From NCBI GenBank assembly GCA_016199745.1, contig JACQFZ010000051.1:1-64000 (forward strand): 64,000 bases of DNA, read 5' to 3'. This DNA comes from Gammaproteobacteria bacterium (GTDB taxonomy: Bacteria > Pseudomonadota > Gammaproteobacteria > Acidiferrobacterales > Sulfurifustaceae). The notes beneath the pieces were generated by a model. The model was not told the origin of the DNA, did not search any database, and worked only from the letters and a program-made list of their open reading frames with translations. The translations under genes and the position numbers were made by a program. Shown here piece after piece: positions 23,720 to 32,721 of the stretch (the stretch's first letter is position 1; the number at the start of each line of letters is the position of its first letter).

Positions 23720-24219
23720 TTTGGACGCAACCGCTCAAGCGTTACGAAACTAAACGCGTGCGCGTGCTTCTCGTCAGCCGCGTGATATTCACGTGCAAGC
23801 TCGCGCCATTCACGCAAATCGAATTCGGGAAAGAAGGTATCACCGGGAACAACGGCGTGAACGAATGTCAGATAAAGCCGGTCGGCCTGTGCCAGTGTTT
23901 GTGCATAAACCTCGGCGCCGCCGACGATAAAGATCTCGCTCGTGCCGTTGGCGGCCGCGAGCGCAGCTTCTAGCGTATGCACCACGCGGCAACCGGGAGC
24001 GGAGTAGTCGGTGCGGCGGGTGATGACGATGTTGGTGCGTTCCGGCAGCGGTCGGCCGATCGATTCGTAGTTGCGTCGTCCGAGGATGATGGGATGGCCG
24101 ACGGTCAGTCGGCGAAAATACTTAAGATCTGCCGGCAAGTGCCACGGTAGCGTGTTGCGCACACCGATAACACGGTTCTCGGCAATGGCGGCGATTAGGG
24201 ATAGGCGAACCGATGTCAC
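23716..24219 (-). CDS. folA: Dihydrofolate reductase
   Basis: NADPH-dependent reduction of dihydrofolate to tetrahydrofolate. The 167 residues fit the bacterial family. Visible: the Met20-type loop IGVRNTLPWHLPADLKYFRR, LGRRNYESIGRPLP, and the IVGGAEVYAQTL cofactor motif. The start is GTG at 24219. It lies 10 bp after thyA, which produces its substrate, and is coupled to a barrel-protein gene by a 4-bp overlap. Confidence 0.96.
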   Translation of the reverse strand: MTSVRLSLIAAIAENRVIGVRNTLPWHLPADLKYFRRLTVGHPIILGRRNYESIGRPLPERTNIVITRRTDYSAPGCRVVHTLEAALAAANGTSEIFIVGGAEVYAQTLAQADRLYLTFVHAVVPGDTFFPEFDLREWRELAREYHAADEKHAHAFSFVTLERLRPK

Positions 24220-24229
24220 GCATTAGCTC

Positions 24230-25024
24230 CTAGACCGCGATCGGTGCGCGGATGGCGGGATGCGGATCGTAATCGACTAGCTCGAAGTCCTCATATACGA
24301 AATCGAACAGCGAGGTACGCGCTGGATTCAGGCGCATCGTCGGTAATTTTCGCGGTGGGCGCGTTAGCTGAAGCTCGGTTTGCTCCCGATGATTGAGATA
24401 AAGATGAGTATCGCCAAAGGTATGGACGAACTCCCCATACTTCAGGCCAGTTACTTGCGCCAGCATCATCGTTAACAATGCGTAGGACGCGATGTTGAAC
24501 GGTACGCCGAGGAAGATATCGGCGCTGCGTTGGTACAGTTGGCACGATAACCGACCATCGGCGACATAGAACTGGAAGAACGTATGGCACGGTGGCAATG
24601 CCATTCGATCGATCTCGGCGACATTCCAGGCGCTAACGATTAACCGGCGTGAATCAGGATTGGCGCGGATCTGGTTTATCAGTTGCGTGATCTGATCGAT
24701 CTTGCGGCCGTCGGGCGTGGGCCAGGAGCGCCATTGCGAGCCGTAGACGGGGCCCAGTTCGCCATCGGCGTTGGCCCATTCGTCCCAGATTGTGACACCG
24801 TGTTCTTGCAGATAGCGCACATTGGTCTCGCCGCGCAAGAACCAGAGAAGCTCATAAATAATTGAGCGCAGATGCAGTTTCTTGGTGGTGACCACCGGGA
24901 AACCGGCATTGAGATCGAACCGCATCTGGTAGCCAAACACGCTCAGCGTTCCGGTGCCGGTGCGATCGCTTTTTCGTGTGCCGTTGGCCAGCACGTGTCT
25001 TAGCAAATCAAGATACTGCTGCAT
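24230..25024 (-). CDS. thyA: Thymidylate synthase
   Basis: Methylates dUMP to dTMP with methylenetetrahydrofolate, releasing dihydrofolate for FolA. The 264 residues equal E. coli ThyA in length. The catalytic Cys lies in [28 protein letters not shown] and [20 protein letters not shown] are further signatures. It is first in the thyA-folA-barrel operon and divergent from a membrane-protein gene. Confidence 0.98.
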   Translation of the reverse strand: MQQYLDLLRHVLANGTRKSDRTGTGTLSVFGYQMRFDLNAGFPVVTTKKLHLRSIIYELLWFLRGETNVRYLQEHGVTIWDEWANADGELGPVYGSQWRSWPTPDGRKIDQITQLINQIRANPDSRRLIVSAWNVAEIDRMALPPCHTFFQFYVADGRLSCQLYQRSADIFLGVPFNIASYALLTMMLAQVTGLKYGEFVHTFGDTHLYLNHREQTELQLTRPPRKLPTMRLNPARTSLFDFVYEDFELVDYDPHPAIRAPIAV

Positions 25025-25160
25025 GAGAGGCTAGAGCCGACGAATGGTAGCGTTGAACGCTGGGCAGAAAATGCATTTCGGATAGTATGGGCGGCGTCAA
25101 GACAACGCCATTAGTATATTCCTTCACCACAATAAGCACAGCCCGCCGGGGGCTACCAAC

Positions 25161-25787
25161 ATGGAAAAATTTTTGTTCATGCGACCAGTGCTTCGACTGA
25201 TGTCGCAGGATCGATTCCTCTGTCGCGCGGTCGCCATAGCACTCAAGGTTACCGGCGTCATTCTTGTATTGCTCAGCATGACGACTTTTTTCATGGCTGG
25301 CAGGAAAATCTTTGATCTCTCCAATAACGCCATTCTTGGCGGTATGTTGTTCGAGTTGATTTTCGTCATTGCCGTCTATGCCGCCACCCATGTGCTTTTC
25401 ATTCGCGCGCAACAGATCGAGAACGTTGCGTCGGGGCCGTTTATAGCACTGCGGTTCGCCCCGTTTTTGATTTGCGGTTTGGCGGAAGCTTATGCAGCGT
25501 TGGTGGGTCTGGTCGCTATCGGGGGTGGTATCTTCGTATGGTTCACTAACGTGGGCCTCGATGAAGTATTGAACCCGGCGATGCATCCGTTGTTCCCGAA
25601 CGTGGGCGACGACCCAAGCTTTGTCGGCGGTATCGGCTTTTTATTGAGCGGCGTCGCTGTTGCCAGCGCGGTATTATTAATCGCTTATATGCTAGCCGAA
25701 TTGGTTCAGTTGTTGATGCGTTCCGTCAAAGCTATCGAGCCGGTGCGGGCCTCGGCCGAGGAGCGCTTTCGCTCGCGTGTCGGTTGA
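25161..25787 (+). CDS. Unknown inner-membrane protein
   Basis: 208 residues with four likely membrane segments (VTGVILVLLSMTTFFMAG; MLFELIFVIAVYAATHVL; AYAALVGLVAIGGGIFVW; GFLLSGVAVASAVLLIAYML). The N- and C-termini are polar and the protein ends in a basic tail. I do not recognise a family. It stands alone between divergent thyA and convergent rhomboid genes. Hydrophobic pattern and codon use like its neighbours support a real gene. Confidence 0.75.
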   Translation: MEKFLFMRPVLRLMSQDRFLCRAVAIALKVTGVILVLLSMTTFFMAGRKIFDLSNNAILGGMLFELIFVIAVYAATHVLFIRAQQIENVASGPFIALRFAPFLICGLAEAYAALVGLVAIGGGIFVWFTNVGLDEVLNPAMHPLFPNVGDDPSFVGGIGFLLSGVAVASAVLLIAYMLAELVQLLMRSVKAIEPVRASAEERFRSRVG

Positions 25788-25813
25788 AAGCTTGGGATGA
25801 CTTTCACTAGTTT

Positions 25814-26500
25814 TTAGCGCGCCGGCAACCGTACTTGGCGGCGCTTGAATAGCGGGATTAGCGCCATACCGGCGATGAAACCACCGATGTGCGCGCCGAA
25901 AGCAACGCCGCCCGTTGCTTGATCCGCCAACGCTGAACTGACCAACTGCAGTACAAACCACAGTCCCAGCACTAGCATCGCCGGCAGATGTACCAGCTGC
26001 GAGAAGAATCCCAGTGGAATGAAAACCAGCACGTGTGCGCGCGGATGTAACAATAAGTAGGCCCCGAGCACACCGGAAATCGCGCCGCTGGCGCCGACCA
26101 TGGGAATGGCAGAGCTGATATTCGCTGCCGATTGCACTAGCGCCGCCATTGTCCCGGTCAGTAAATAGAACACCAAGAACCGCAGATGGCCCATCGCGTC
26201 TTCTACGTTGTTACCGAAGATCCACAGATACAGCATATTGCCGAACAAATGCATCAAGCTGCCGTGCAGAAACATCGACGTAAAAATCGTTACTAGCGGC
26301 GGTACGACATAGAGTTCCGATGGCAAGCGTATGTCACCGAGCAGCGTCGCTGGAATCACACCGAGGTTGTAGACGACCACTTCAAAACCACGTTTGCCGA
26401 GCGACATCTGCCACAAGTACGCCAACGAGCAGGCAGCGATCAGCGCCCAAGTAATGAACGGCGTAGTGCGACAGGGGACATCATCACGCAACGGAATCAT
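25814..26500 (-). CDS. Rhomboid family intramembrane serine protease
   Basis: 228-residue membrane protein. The catalytic Ser lies in the GASG motif (VGASGAISGVLGAYLLLHP) and the catalytic His in AFGAHIGGFIAGMALIPLF. The HLFGNMLYLWIFGNNVEDAM segment gives the typical N-terminal helix pair. Rhomboids cut substrates within membranes; the target here is unknown. I chose ATG 26500 because it overlaps the mtfA stop by 4 bp (ATGA); a longer frame to 26557 would run inside mtfA. Confidence 0.9.
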   Translation of the reverse strand: MIPLRDDVPCRTTPFITWALIAACSLAYLWQMSLGKRGFEVVVYNLGVIPATLLGDIRLPSELYVVPPLVTIFTSMFLHGSLMHLFGNMLYLWIFGNNVEDAMGHLRFLVFYLLTGTMAALVQSAANISSAIPMVGASGAISGVLGAYLLLHPRAHVLVFIPLGFFSQLVHLPAMLVLGLWFVLQLVSSALADQATGGVAFGAHIGGFIAGMALIPLFKRRQVRLPAR

Positions 26501-27267
26501 TCGCCATCTCCGAGCAATGCGTAAGGGTCCTGGCGGTAAAACTCGCTCAGCTGACAATACACGGCCGGAAAGTCGTGGTACACGATCGACGGTGCGGTGA
26601 AGAAAGTTTCGCTCAGTACGGCGAAGAATTCCGCCGGATCAACCGCGGCATAGGGATCGAGCGGGGTATTGTCGTCAATTTCGACGGCGCGGCAAAAGTG
26701 GTCGAAGCCGGTGCTAAAAACATCAGTCCACTGACGTGCCGCCATCGACGACGGCAAAGGTGGGAAGCCGTCGGCCGCTCCGTTCAAAATATCGAGCTTG
26801 TGTGCGCACTCATGTATCACGACGTCGCGGTCGATGGTATCGCGTTCGTCTTCGATGGCTTGCCAAGACAGCACGATGGGTCCCTGCGTTAATGCTTGTC
26901 CGCATAAGTCGCGTGCTTGCTGATGAACTACGCCGGCATCGTCCATATACTCTTCACGGACGCGGAAATCGGCGGGATAGATAATGATATCGCTCCATCC
27001 TCGGTAGTAATTCATACCGAGATTTAGAATCGGTACGCATGCCTTCAAGGCAACGATCGCGCGTGTCTGCGTTGTCATTTCGAAGCCGGCCGTGCCATCG
27101 ATGTGCTTCGCGCTCAAAAAAGCGACGACAGTGTCACGCAGGCGTTTGCGATCCGATGTTGTCAGCGTTTGCGCATAGCGGCAGTGAGCGAGTGCGTGCG
27201 ACCACAGAGATTGGTCAATCGTTTGCGGCCGCCGGCGCCAGGTTCGCCAAAACTGGGTCCTGCTCAC
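26497..27267 (-). CDS. mtfA: MtfA-type zinc peptidase
   Basis: 256-residue cytoplasmic metallopeptidase. The zinc motif HECAHKLD is the MtfA (DUF980) form of HExxH, and the downstream EFFAVLSETFF supplies the third-ligand Glu region. In E. coli MtfA binds the Mlc repressor and so affects glucose phosphotransferase expression; no Mlc is in view. The start is a GTG at 27267 with no strong ribosome site. pgi ends 17 bp upstream and the rhomboid start overlaps its stop, so pgi-mtfA-rhomboid may be one operon. Confidence 0.92.
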   Translation of the reverse strand: MSRTQFWRTWRRRPQTIDQSLWSHALAHCRYAQTLTTSDRKRLRDTVVAFLSAKHIDGTAGFEMTTQTRAIVALKACVPILNLGMNYYRGWSDIIIYPADFRVREEYMDDAGVVHQQARDLCGQALTQGPIVLSWQAIEDERDTIDRDVVIHECAHKLDILNGAADGFPPLPSSMAARQWTDVFSTGFDHFCRAVEIDDNTPLDPYAAVDPAEFFAVLSETFFTAPSIVYHDFPAVYCQLSEFYRQDPYALLGDGE

Positions 27268-27284
27268 GGGCTGACCGGCGGTTT

Positions 27285-28613
27285 TTAGGAAGCGTGGCGG
27301 ACGCTCTGCAAGTTTTGCAGAGTTAATTGTTTGCCACTTTCAACGGCCGGTTGATCCAATGGGTTGATGCCGTAAAGCAGGCCGGCGTAAACGGTGACGC
27401 GTTGATACAAATCGATGAGTTGACCGAGCGTGTGCGCGCTCAATACCGGCAAGTGGATCGTGAGCAGAGGATGACCGTAGTCGGCGATGACTTGGCGCGT
27501 CGCCAAAAATTCGGCGGCGATGACCTCGTTCAGCGTTTTGCCGGCGAGGTAAGGAAATGCAGCGCGTTCCGTGTCCGTCAGCGGAATATGGACGTCGTGT
27601 GACCAGCGATCGAGCGCGAGGAATGCGAACACTTTGTCGCGGCGCGATTCCAGATACATCTGTAGTTGGCTGTGCTGATCTACCGCGCCCAGCGCCGTTA
27701 CCGGCAATGTGCCGGCGGGTGTGTCATCGGCCCGTCGTTTACCAAGCGACTCCGCCCATAGTTGTCGGTACCAGTCGCCGAACAATCGCAGACTGTTGAT
27801 GTAAGGCATGAGGATCGACAATCGCTTTTGCTTGGCGGTGTCTAACAAGAAATATAGCGCAGCGACTTCCAGTGCTGCATTTTGTTCGATGCGTGCCGAC
27901 TGACAGCGTGCGGCGTTAACGCGGGCTCCGTCGAGCAATGCGCGTATGTCGACGCCGGCGGCGGCGAGCGGCAACAAGCCGACGGCAGTTAGCACTGAGT
28001 AACGTCCGCCGACTCTCGGTGGCACCGCTAGCGTGGGAAGGTTTTCAGCGCTTGCCAATTTGCGCAACCAGCCCTGTATCGGATCGGTCACGATCCATTG
28101 GCGTGTGCGCGCGTCAGTTTCTCCAAGCGCGTCGCGTAGCCACTGGCGCACGATCAGATATTGCGTCGCGGTTTCAATGGTGCCGCCGGATTTACTAATG
28201 GTGATGACGGCGGTGGTGTGCGCGGACAAGCTCGCCAACAGATCGCGCAGATAATCCGGATCGATATTGTCGATGAAGTGCAAACGAGGGCCGGTGCTTT
28301 TGCGGTTGCCGTAGCTCAATGCTTGCAACACCGCCATGGCACCGAGATTGCTGCCGCCGATACCGAGCACGAGGAGGTCGCCGAAGCCGCGCAACCGAGC
28401 GGCTTCGGCTTCGATCGCATCGACCTCGGGCGGCATTAGGGTATGTAAATTGAGGCAGGCGTATTCAGCGTCGAACTCGCCGCGGGTTCGCTCGGTGAGT
28501 TGGGAATGGACACGCTCGAGCTTAGGCGTGAGCGCCGTTAGCTCGGAGGAAGAAACGCCTTCTGCCCCCACGGCGTCGGCGTACAGTAATCGAGTATCGA
28601 TGCGCAATTCCAT
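27285..28613 (-). CDS. pgi: Glucose-6-phosphate isomerase, short form
   Basis: Interconverts glucose-6-phosphate and fructose-6-phosphate. At 442 residues it is about 100 shorter than the E. coli enzyme (549) and resembles the short form of Gram-positives and some delta-proteobacteria. SIS-type motifs are present: LVLGIGGSNLGAMAV, ITISKSGGTIETATQYL, and the GRYSVLTAVGLLPLA segment. The C-terminal VESGKQLTLQNL motif is complete, so it is not truncated. It is likely co-transcribed with mtfA. Confidence 0.95.
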   Translation of the reverse strand: MELRIDTRLLYADAVGAEGVSSSELTALTPKLERVHSQLTERTRGEFDAEYACLNLHTLMPPEVDAIEAEAARLRGFGDLLVLGIGGSNLGAMAVLQALSYGNRKSTGPRLHFIDNIDPDYLRDLLASLSAHTTAVITISKSGGTIETATQYLIVRQWLRDALGETDARTRQWIVTDPIQGWLRKLASAENLPTLAVPPRVGGRYSVLTAVGLLPLAAAGVDIRALLDGARVNAARCQSARIEQNAALEVAALYFLLDTAKQKRLSILMPYINSLRLFGDWYRQLWAESLGKRRADDTPAGTLPVTALGAVDQHSQLQMYLESRRDKVFAFLALDRWSHDVHIPLTDTERAAFPYLAGKTLNEVIAAEFLATRQVIADYGHPLLTIHLPVLSAHTLGQLIDLYQRVTVYAGLLYGINPLDQPAVESGKQLTLQNLQSVRHAS

Positions 28614-28651
28614 TGCCTAACCATCTGCGTAGGTTGTTGGTTATGTAAGAA

Positions 28652-28682
28652 GTGAAACGTCGCTGCGCGAGCGGCGTTTCAC
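28652..28682 (-). terminator. Hairpin between folD and pgi
   Basis: GTGAAACGTCGCT and AGCGGCGTTTCAC pair over 13 bp with one mismatch around a GCGCG loop, 50 bp after the folD stop. The minus-strand transcript continues into a T-rich segment (TTCTTAC). It probably ends folD and leaves pgi with its own promoter. Confidence 0.6.
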
Positions 28683-28732
28683 GATGTTCAACGATGGTAA
28701 CACAAAGAAGTGCGCCGCCAGGCGCGTCGCTA

Positions 28733-29587
28733 TTAGCGTCCGGCTTGCTCGGCGGCTTCGAAGGTATTTAACAGTAGAGTGGCGACGGTCATGGGGCCGA
28801 CCCCACCTGGGACGGGGGTAATCCACGCTGCACGCTCACGTGCGACTTCATATTCAACATCACCGACAACGGTACCGTCGGCATCGCGGTTAATGCCGAC
28901 ATCGATAACAATGGCGCCTGGCTTAATCCATCCCCCTTTTATCAGCGCCGGCTTGCCGACCGCCACGACCAAGATGTCGGCGCCAGCGACGTGCGCCGGC
29001 AAATCGCCCGTAAAGCGATGGCACATAGTTACCGTGCAACGAGCCATCAACAGCTCAAGGCCCATGGGTCGACCGACGTGGTTTGACGTGCCGACGACAA
29101 CGGCATGGAGGCCCTGGAACGAAACGCCGGTCGATTCGAGCAGCCGCATCACGCCGCGCGGCGTGCACGGTCGTAGTACGGGTGCACGCAACAGCAGTCG
29201 ACCGATGTTGTAGGGATGAAACCCGTCGATGTCTTTGCGTGGATCGATACGTTCGATAACCGTGTCTTGATCGATATGTTTCGGCAGCGGTAGCTGCACT
29301 AGAATGCCGTCGACCTCAGGATTGGCATTGAGCTGATCGATCAGTGTTATCAGGTCGGTCTCAGACGTAGCCGTCGGCAAATCGTACGAGAACGAGCGCA
29401 TTCCGACCTCGGCGCACGCCCGGCGTTTGTTGCGCACGTACACTTCAGAGGCGGGGTCTTCGCCAACCATTACCACCGCCAATCCCGGGACCCGTTCCTT
29501 ATTGGCGATGCGTTGCTTTACGCGTGCCTGCAGTTCAGCGAGCAAGGATTTGGCAATACTCTTTCCGTCGATCAAGCGGGCGGTCAT
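28733..29587 (-). CDS. folD: Methylenetetrahydrofolate dehydrogenase / cyclohydrolase
   Basis: Bifunctional enzyme that interconverts methylene-, methenyl- and formyl-tetrahydrofolate. The 284 residues have the usual length. Features: [18 protein letters not shown] (catalytic Tyr and Lys), the Gln-rich [15 protein letters not shown] motif, and the NADP-binding [19 protein letters not shown] and [14 protein letters not shown] segments. It stands alone, divergent from the tRNA cluster. Confidence 0.98.
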   Translation of the reverse strand: MTARLIDGKSIAKSLLAELQARVKQRIANKERVPGLAVVMVGEDPASEVYVRNKRRACAEVGMRSFSYDLPTATSETDLITLIDQLNANPEVDGILVQLPLPKHIDQDTVIERIDPRKDIDGFHPYNIGRLLLRAPVLRPCTPRGVMRLLESTGVSFQGLHAVVVGTSNHVGRPMGLELLMARCTVTMCHRFTGDLPAHVAGADILVVAVGKPALIKGGWIKPGAIVIDVGINRDADGTVVGDVEYEVARERAAWITPVPGGVGPMTVATLLLNTFEAAEQAGR

Positions 29588-29700
29588 ATGGGGATTGGGC
29601 GTCTCAGTAGGCAGTTTCGAAGGGCGCGCATGATCGCACGCGATTTAAGCAGTGCCAAGCAGGGCAGTATTAAAGTCACCCCCTAATGCTAGTGGGCGCG

Positions 29701-29729
29701 TTGACGCTCATAAAGGGCGTGCGTATAGT
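29701..29729 (+). promoter_or_regulatory. Sigma-70 promoter of the five-tRNA cluster
   Basis: TTGACG (29701-29706) and TATAGT (29724-29729) are separated by exactly 17 bp. A GC-rich discriminator (TCCGCCC) follows, typical of stable-RNA promoters under stringent control. The first tRNA starts 20 bp downstream. Confidence 0.8.
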
Positions 29730-29749
29730 TCCGCCCTCGCTGTGGCAGC

Positions 29750-29826
<77 letters not shown>

Positions 29827-29866
29827 TCTTGCAAGCGACGGGCGGCTGAACGACGATTCAGTGCAG

Positions 29867-29943
29867 GCGCCCGTAGCTCAATCGGATAGAGCACCAGCCT
29901 TCTAAGCTGGGGGTTACAGGTTCGATTCCTGTCGGGCGCACCA
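29867..29943 (+). tRNA. tRNA-Arg (anticodon TCT)
   Basis: 77 nt. Acceptor GCGCCCG pairs with CGGGCGC, and CCA is encoded. The loop CTTCTAA gives anticodon TCT. The T-arm ACAGGTTCGATTCCTGT is perfect. Confidence 0.97.
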
Positions 29944-30019
29944 AGTTTGGTGACGAAGCCGCTATCCTGAAGGACCGAGGTCGGCCTGGGTGGGTATATA
30001 CTGCAGCGAGATGCGATAT

Positions 30020-30097
30020 GGTGGGCGTAGCTCAGCTGGTTAGAGTCCCGGATTGTGATTCCGGTTGTCGTGGGTTCGAATCCCATCGCTCACCCCA
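30020..30097 (+). tRNA. tRNA-His (anticodon GTG)
   Basis: The extra G-1 at 30020 pairs with discriminator C73, as required for tRNA-His. Acceptor GTGGGCG pairs with CGCTCAC, with one G-T. The loop TTGTGAT gives anticodon GTG. CCA is encoded. Confidence 0.97.
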
Positions 30098-30218
30098 ATT
30101 TTGAGTTGACGCGGTGTAGTGGGCGCCGCGTTAGTGAAGCAAACTTAAGATAAGGCAGGATGCCATGTCGCCGAGGTGTCGCCAGACAAGCCGGCGGATA
30201 GTAGTTTCTTTAAGATAC

Positions 30219-30294
<76 letters not shown>

Positions 30295-30348
30295 TTCCTG
30301 GACGAGGATGTGGTGGTTTCCCACCGGTTTTTTCCCAATATAGCAATC

Positions 30349-30433
30349 GCGAATGTGGCGAAATTGGTATACGCGCTGGATTTAGGTTCCAGTGGGGCAA
30401 CCCGTGGGAGTTCGAGTCTCCCCATTCGCACCA
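30349..30433 (+). tRNA. tRNA-Leu (anticodon TAG)
   Basis: 85 nt with the long variable arm of a class II tRNA. Acceptor GCGAATG pairs with CATTCGC, and CCA is encoded. The loop TTTAGGT gives anticodon TAG. Last of the cluster; an imperfect CCCTC-type hairpin follows at about 30446-30470 and may terminate it. Confidence 0.97.
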
Positions 30434-30613
30434 GATATTACAAAGCTCCCCTTGCCCCGTGCGGGAGAGGGGGCGGCATGGGCGTGCCGGAAGGCAACGG
30501 TTCGTTAGGCTGCTTCATCCTCGGCAACACGTGACCCGAGGCGAGCAAAAGCGGTAGGATCGCTCCCCGTAGCGTTAAAACCCCATTGATTTTAGAGACC
30601 AGAGAAGACATTC

Positions 30614-31921
30614 ATGCAAGTTTCCGTCGAAACCATCGGCAATCTCGGGCGCCGTTTGACCATTGAAGTGCCGGCCGAACAGTTCGAGCAAGCCTTCGCC
30701 AGTCGTCTGCAACGGTTGTCGCGTCAGGTCAAGATGCCTGGCTTCCGCCCAGGTAAGGTACCCGCAAAGGTGGTCGAGGCCCGCTACCGCGGGCAATTGC
30801 TCGAAGAGGCGGCCGGTGAGCTCATTGAGCGCACGCTGCGTGAAGCGCTCGGCACACAGAATTTGCGTTTAGCTGGCGGCACGCGGATTGAACACAAGCC
30901 GCTCGCGCGCGGACAAGGTTTGCAGTACACCGCTGAATTCGAAGTTTATCCGGAAATCAAACAGCTCGATCTCGCCGGTGTCGAGGTGGAGCGGCCGGTA
31001 GCGGAAATCAGCGATGCCGATGTTGACCGCACGCTCGAAACTTTACGGCGGCAGCGTATTACCTGGAACGCCGTTGAACGTTCAGCGCAAAAAGATGATC
31101 AAGTTGTTATCGACTTCGTCGGACGGTTAGACGGCGTTGAATTCGACGGCGGCAAAGCGCAAGGCTACCCATTGGTGCTCGGGTCTGGAACCTTGCTTGA
31201 AGAAATGGAGCAGGGTTTGATCGGCGCCAAACGTGACGAGACGCGCAATGTTGCCGTTAAATTTCCTGACGACTATCGCAACCAGATGCTGGCAGGCAAG
31301 GCAGCGGATTTTGAGATTCGCGTGAATCTGGTGAACGAGCCGGCGTTGCCGGAAGTGAACGACGAGTTTGCGAAACTATTGGGCGTTGCCGAAGGCGGCG
31401 TCGAAAAATTACGTGCCGAAGTGCGCGCCAACCTCGAGCGCGAAGCCGGTAGTCGAGCACGTGCTGTGTTGCGGCGCAATGTGCTGAAGGCATTACGTGA
31501 TGCGAATACGTTCGATACGCCGGAAAGTTTGGTCACCGCCGAGATTGAGCGCATGCAACGCATTGCTCAATCGATGAGCGCGCGCAGTGGGACGCCGATG
31601 CCAAATGGTGACGGCTCGTTTTTCCGTCAGCGGGCGACTGGGCGCGTAGCGCTCGGGCTCATTCTGGCCGAGGTCGTGCATGCTCGCGCTATCAAGGCGG
31701 ATCCGGCGCGCATACGGGCGCGGGTAGAAGATATGGCCAAGGACTACGAGGCGCCGGAACGGTTCGTCGAGTGGTACTACTCGAATCCAGAACGTTTAGG
31801 CGAAGTGGAATCAACGGTATTGGAAGAGCGTATCGTCGAAGAATTACTTGGCACTTCTAAAGTCCGTGATCAGACCGTGCCGTTGACGGACCTTTTAGCG
31901 ATGGATGTTTCCATTGAGTGA
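30614..31921 (+). CDS. tig: Trigger factor
   Basis: Ribosome-bound chaperone and prolyl isomerase that meets nascent chains. The 435 residues match the family. The N-terminal ribosome-binding signature GFRPGKVPAKVVEARYRGQL is clear; an FKBP-like domain lies about 150-240 (DFVGRLDGVEFDGGKAQGYP), followed by the helical C-terminal arms. It heads the tig-clpP-clpX-lon series, as in many gammaproteobacteria. The ATG at 30614 gives the expected start MQVSVETIGNLGRRLTIEVP. Confidence 0.98.
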   Translation: MQVSVETIGNLGRRLTIEVPAEQFEQAFASRLQRLSRQVKMPGFRPGKVPAKVVEARYRGQLLEEAAGELIERTLREALGTQNLRLAGGTRIEHKPLARGQGLQYTAEFEVYPEIKQLDLAGVEVERPVAEISDADVDRTLETLRRQRITWNAVERSAQKDDQVVIDFVGRLDGVEFDGGKAQGYPLVLGSGTLLEEMEQGLIGAKRDETRNVAVKFPDDYRNQMLAGKAADFEIRVNLVNEPALPEVNDEFAKLLGVAEGGVEKLRAEVRANLEREAGSRARAVLRRNVLKALRDANTFDTPESLVTAEIERMQRIAQSMSARSGTPMPNGDGSFFRQRATGRVALGLILAEVVHARAIKADPARIRARVEDMAKDYEAPERFVEWYYSNPERLGEVESTVLEERIVEELLGTSKVRDQTVPLTDLLAMDVSIE

Positions 31922-31957
31922 CGTGTGTATAGTGATCCCTTATCTTATAAATAAGGT

Positions 31958-32605
31958 ATGGATATTAAGGTGATGGACATGATGGATAAATATTCAGGCG
32001 GCGCCTTGCAACCGCAAGGGTTAGGCCTGGTGCCGATGGTGATCGAAACCACCGGCCGCGGCGAGCGCGCGTATGACATTTACTCGCGCATGCTCAAGGA
32101 GCGAGTCATATTTTTGGTCGGTCAAGTTGAAGACCATATGTCGAATTTGATAGTCGCGCAGTTGCTGTTTCTGGAGTCGGAAAATCCCGACAAGGACATA
32201 CACCTATATATAAATTCGCCCGGTGGTGCGGTTACCGCGGGTTTGGCCATCTATGACACGATGCAGTTCATCAAGCCGGATGTCAGCACCGTATGTATCG
32301 GTCAAGCGGCGAGCATGGGCGCCTTGATTTTGGCCGGCGGCGCTAAGAACAAACGTTTTTCCCTGCCACATGCACGCATGATGGTTCACCAGCCTATGGG
32401 CGGTTTCCAGGGGCAAGCGACTGATATCGATATCCATGCCCGCGAGATTTTACGCGTGCGCGAACGCCTTAATCAGATCCTGGTCAAACATACTAGCCGT
32501 ACCCTTGAACAAATCCGTGAAAATACCGAACGTGACTATTTCATGGAAGGTTCGGAGGCGGTCAAATTTGGCTTAATTGATAGCGTCATCGACAAGCGCA
32601 GCTAA
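31958..32605 (+). CDS. clpP: ATP-dependent Clp protease, proteolytic subunit
   Basis: Serine peptidase that forms the 14-mer chamber fed by ClpX or ClpA. 215 residues. Catalytic Ser in [14 protein letters not shown], His in MMVHQPMGG and Asp in the TERDYFM region; the oxyanion region [18 protein letters not shown] is intact. The start ATG 31958 includes a likely propeptide before the mature protein. It is 36 bp after tig and before clpX. Confidence 0.98.
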   Translation: MDIKVMDMMDKYSGGALQPQGLGLVPMVIETTGRGERAYDIYSRMLKERVIFLVGQVEDHMSNLIVAQLLFLESENPDKDIHLYINSPGGAVTAGLAIYDTMQFIKPDVSTVCIGQAASMGALILAGGAKNKRFSLPHARMMVHQPMGGFQGQATDIDIHAREILRVRERLNQILVKHTSRTLEQIRENTERDYFMEGSEAVKFGLIDSVIDKRS

Positions 32606-32622
32606 CAAATTACGGCAGCGGG

Positions 32623-32643
32623 TCTCTATATGCTATATAGAGA
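32623..32643 (+). terminator. AT-rich hairpin after clpP
   Basis: TCTCTATAT-GCT-ATATAGAGA is a perfect 9-bp stem followed by TTATT, 18 bp after clpP. It is weak by composition, so partial read-through into clpX is likely. Confidence 0.45.
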
Positions 32644-32721
32644 TTATTCAACGACGATGCGGACTTGCCCGATTCTGAGAAGCGGCATCTTTCATGCATA
32701 GTCCTTCGTGAGGTTCTGAGG

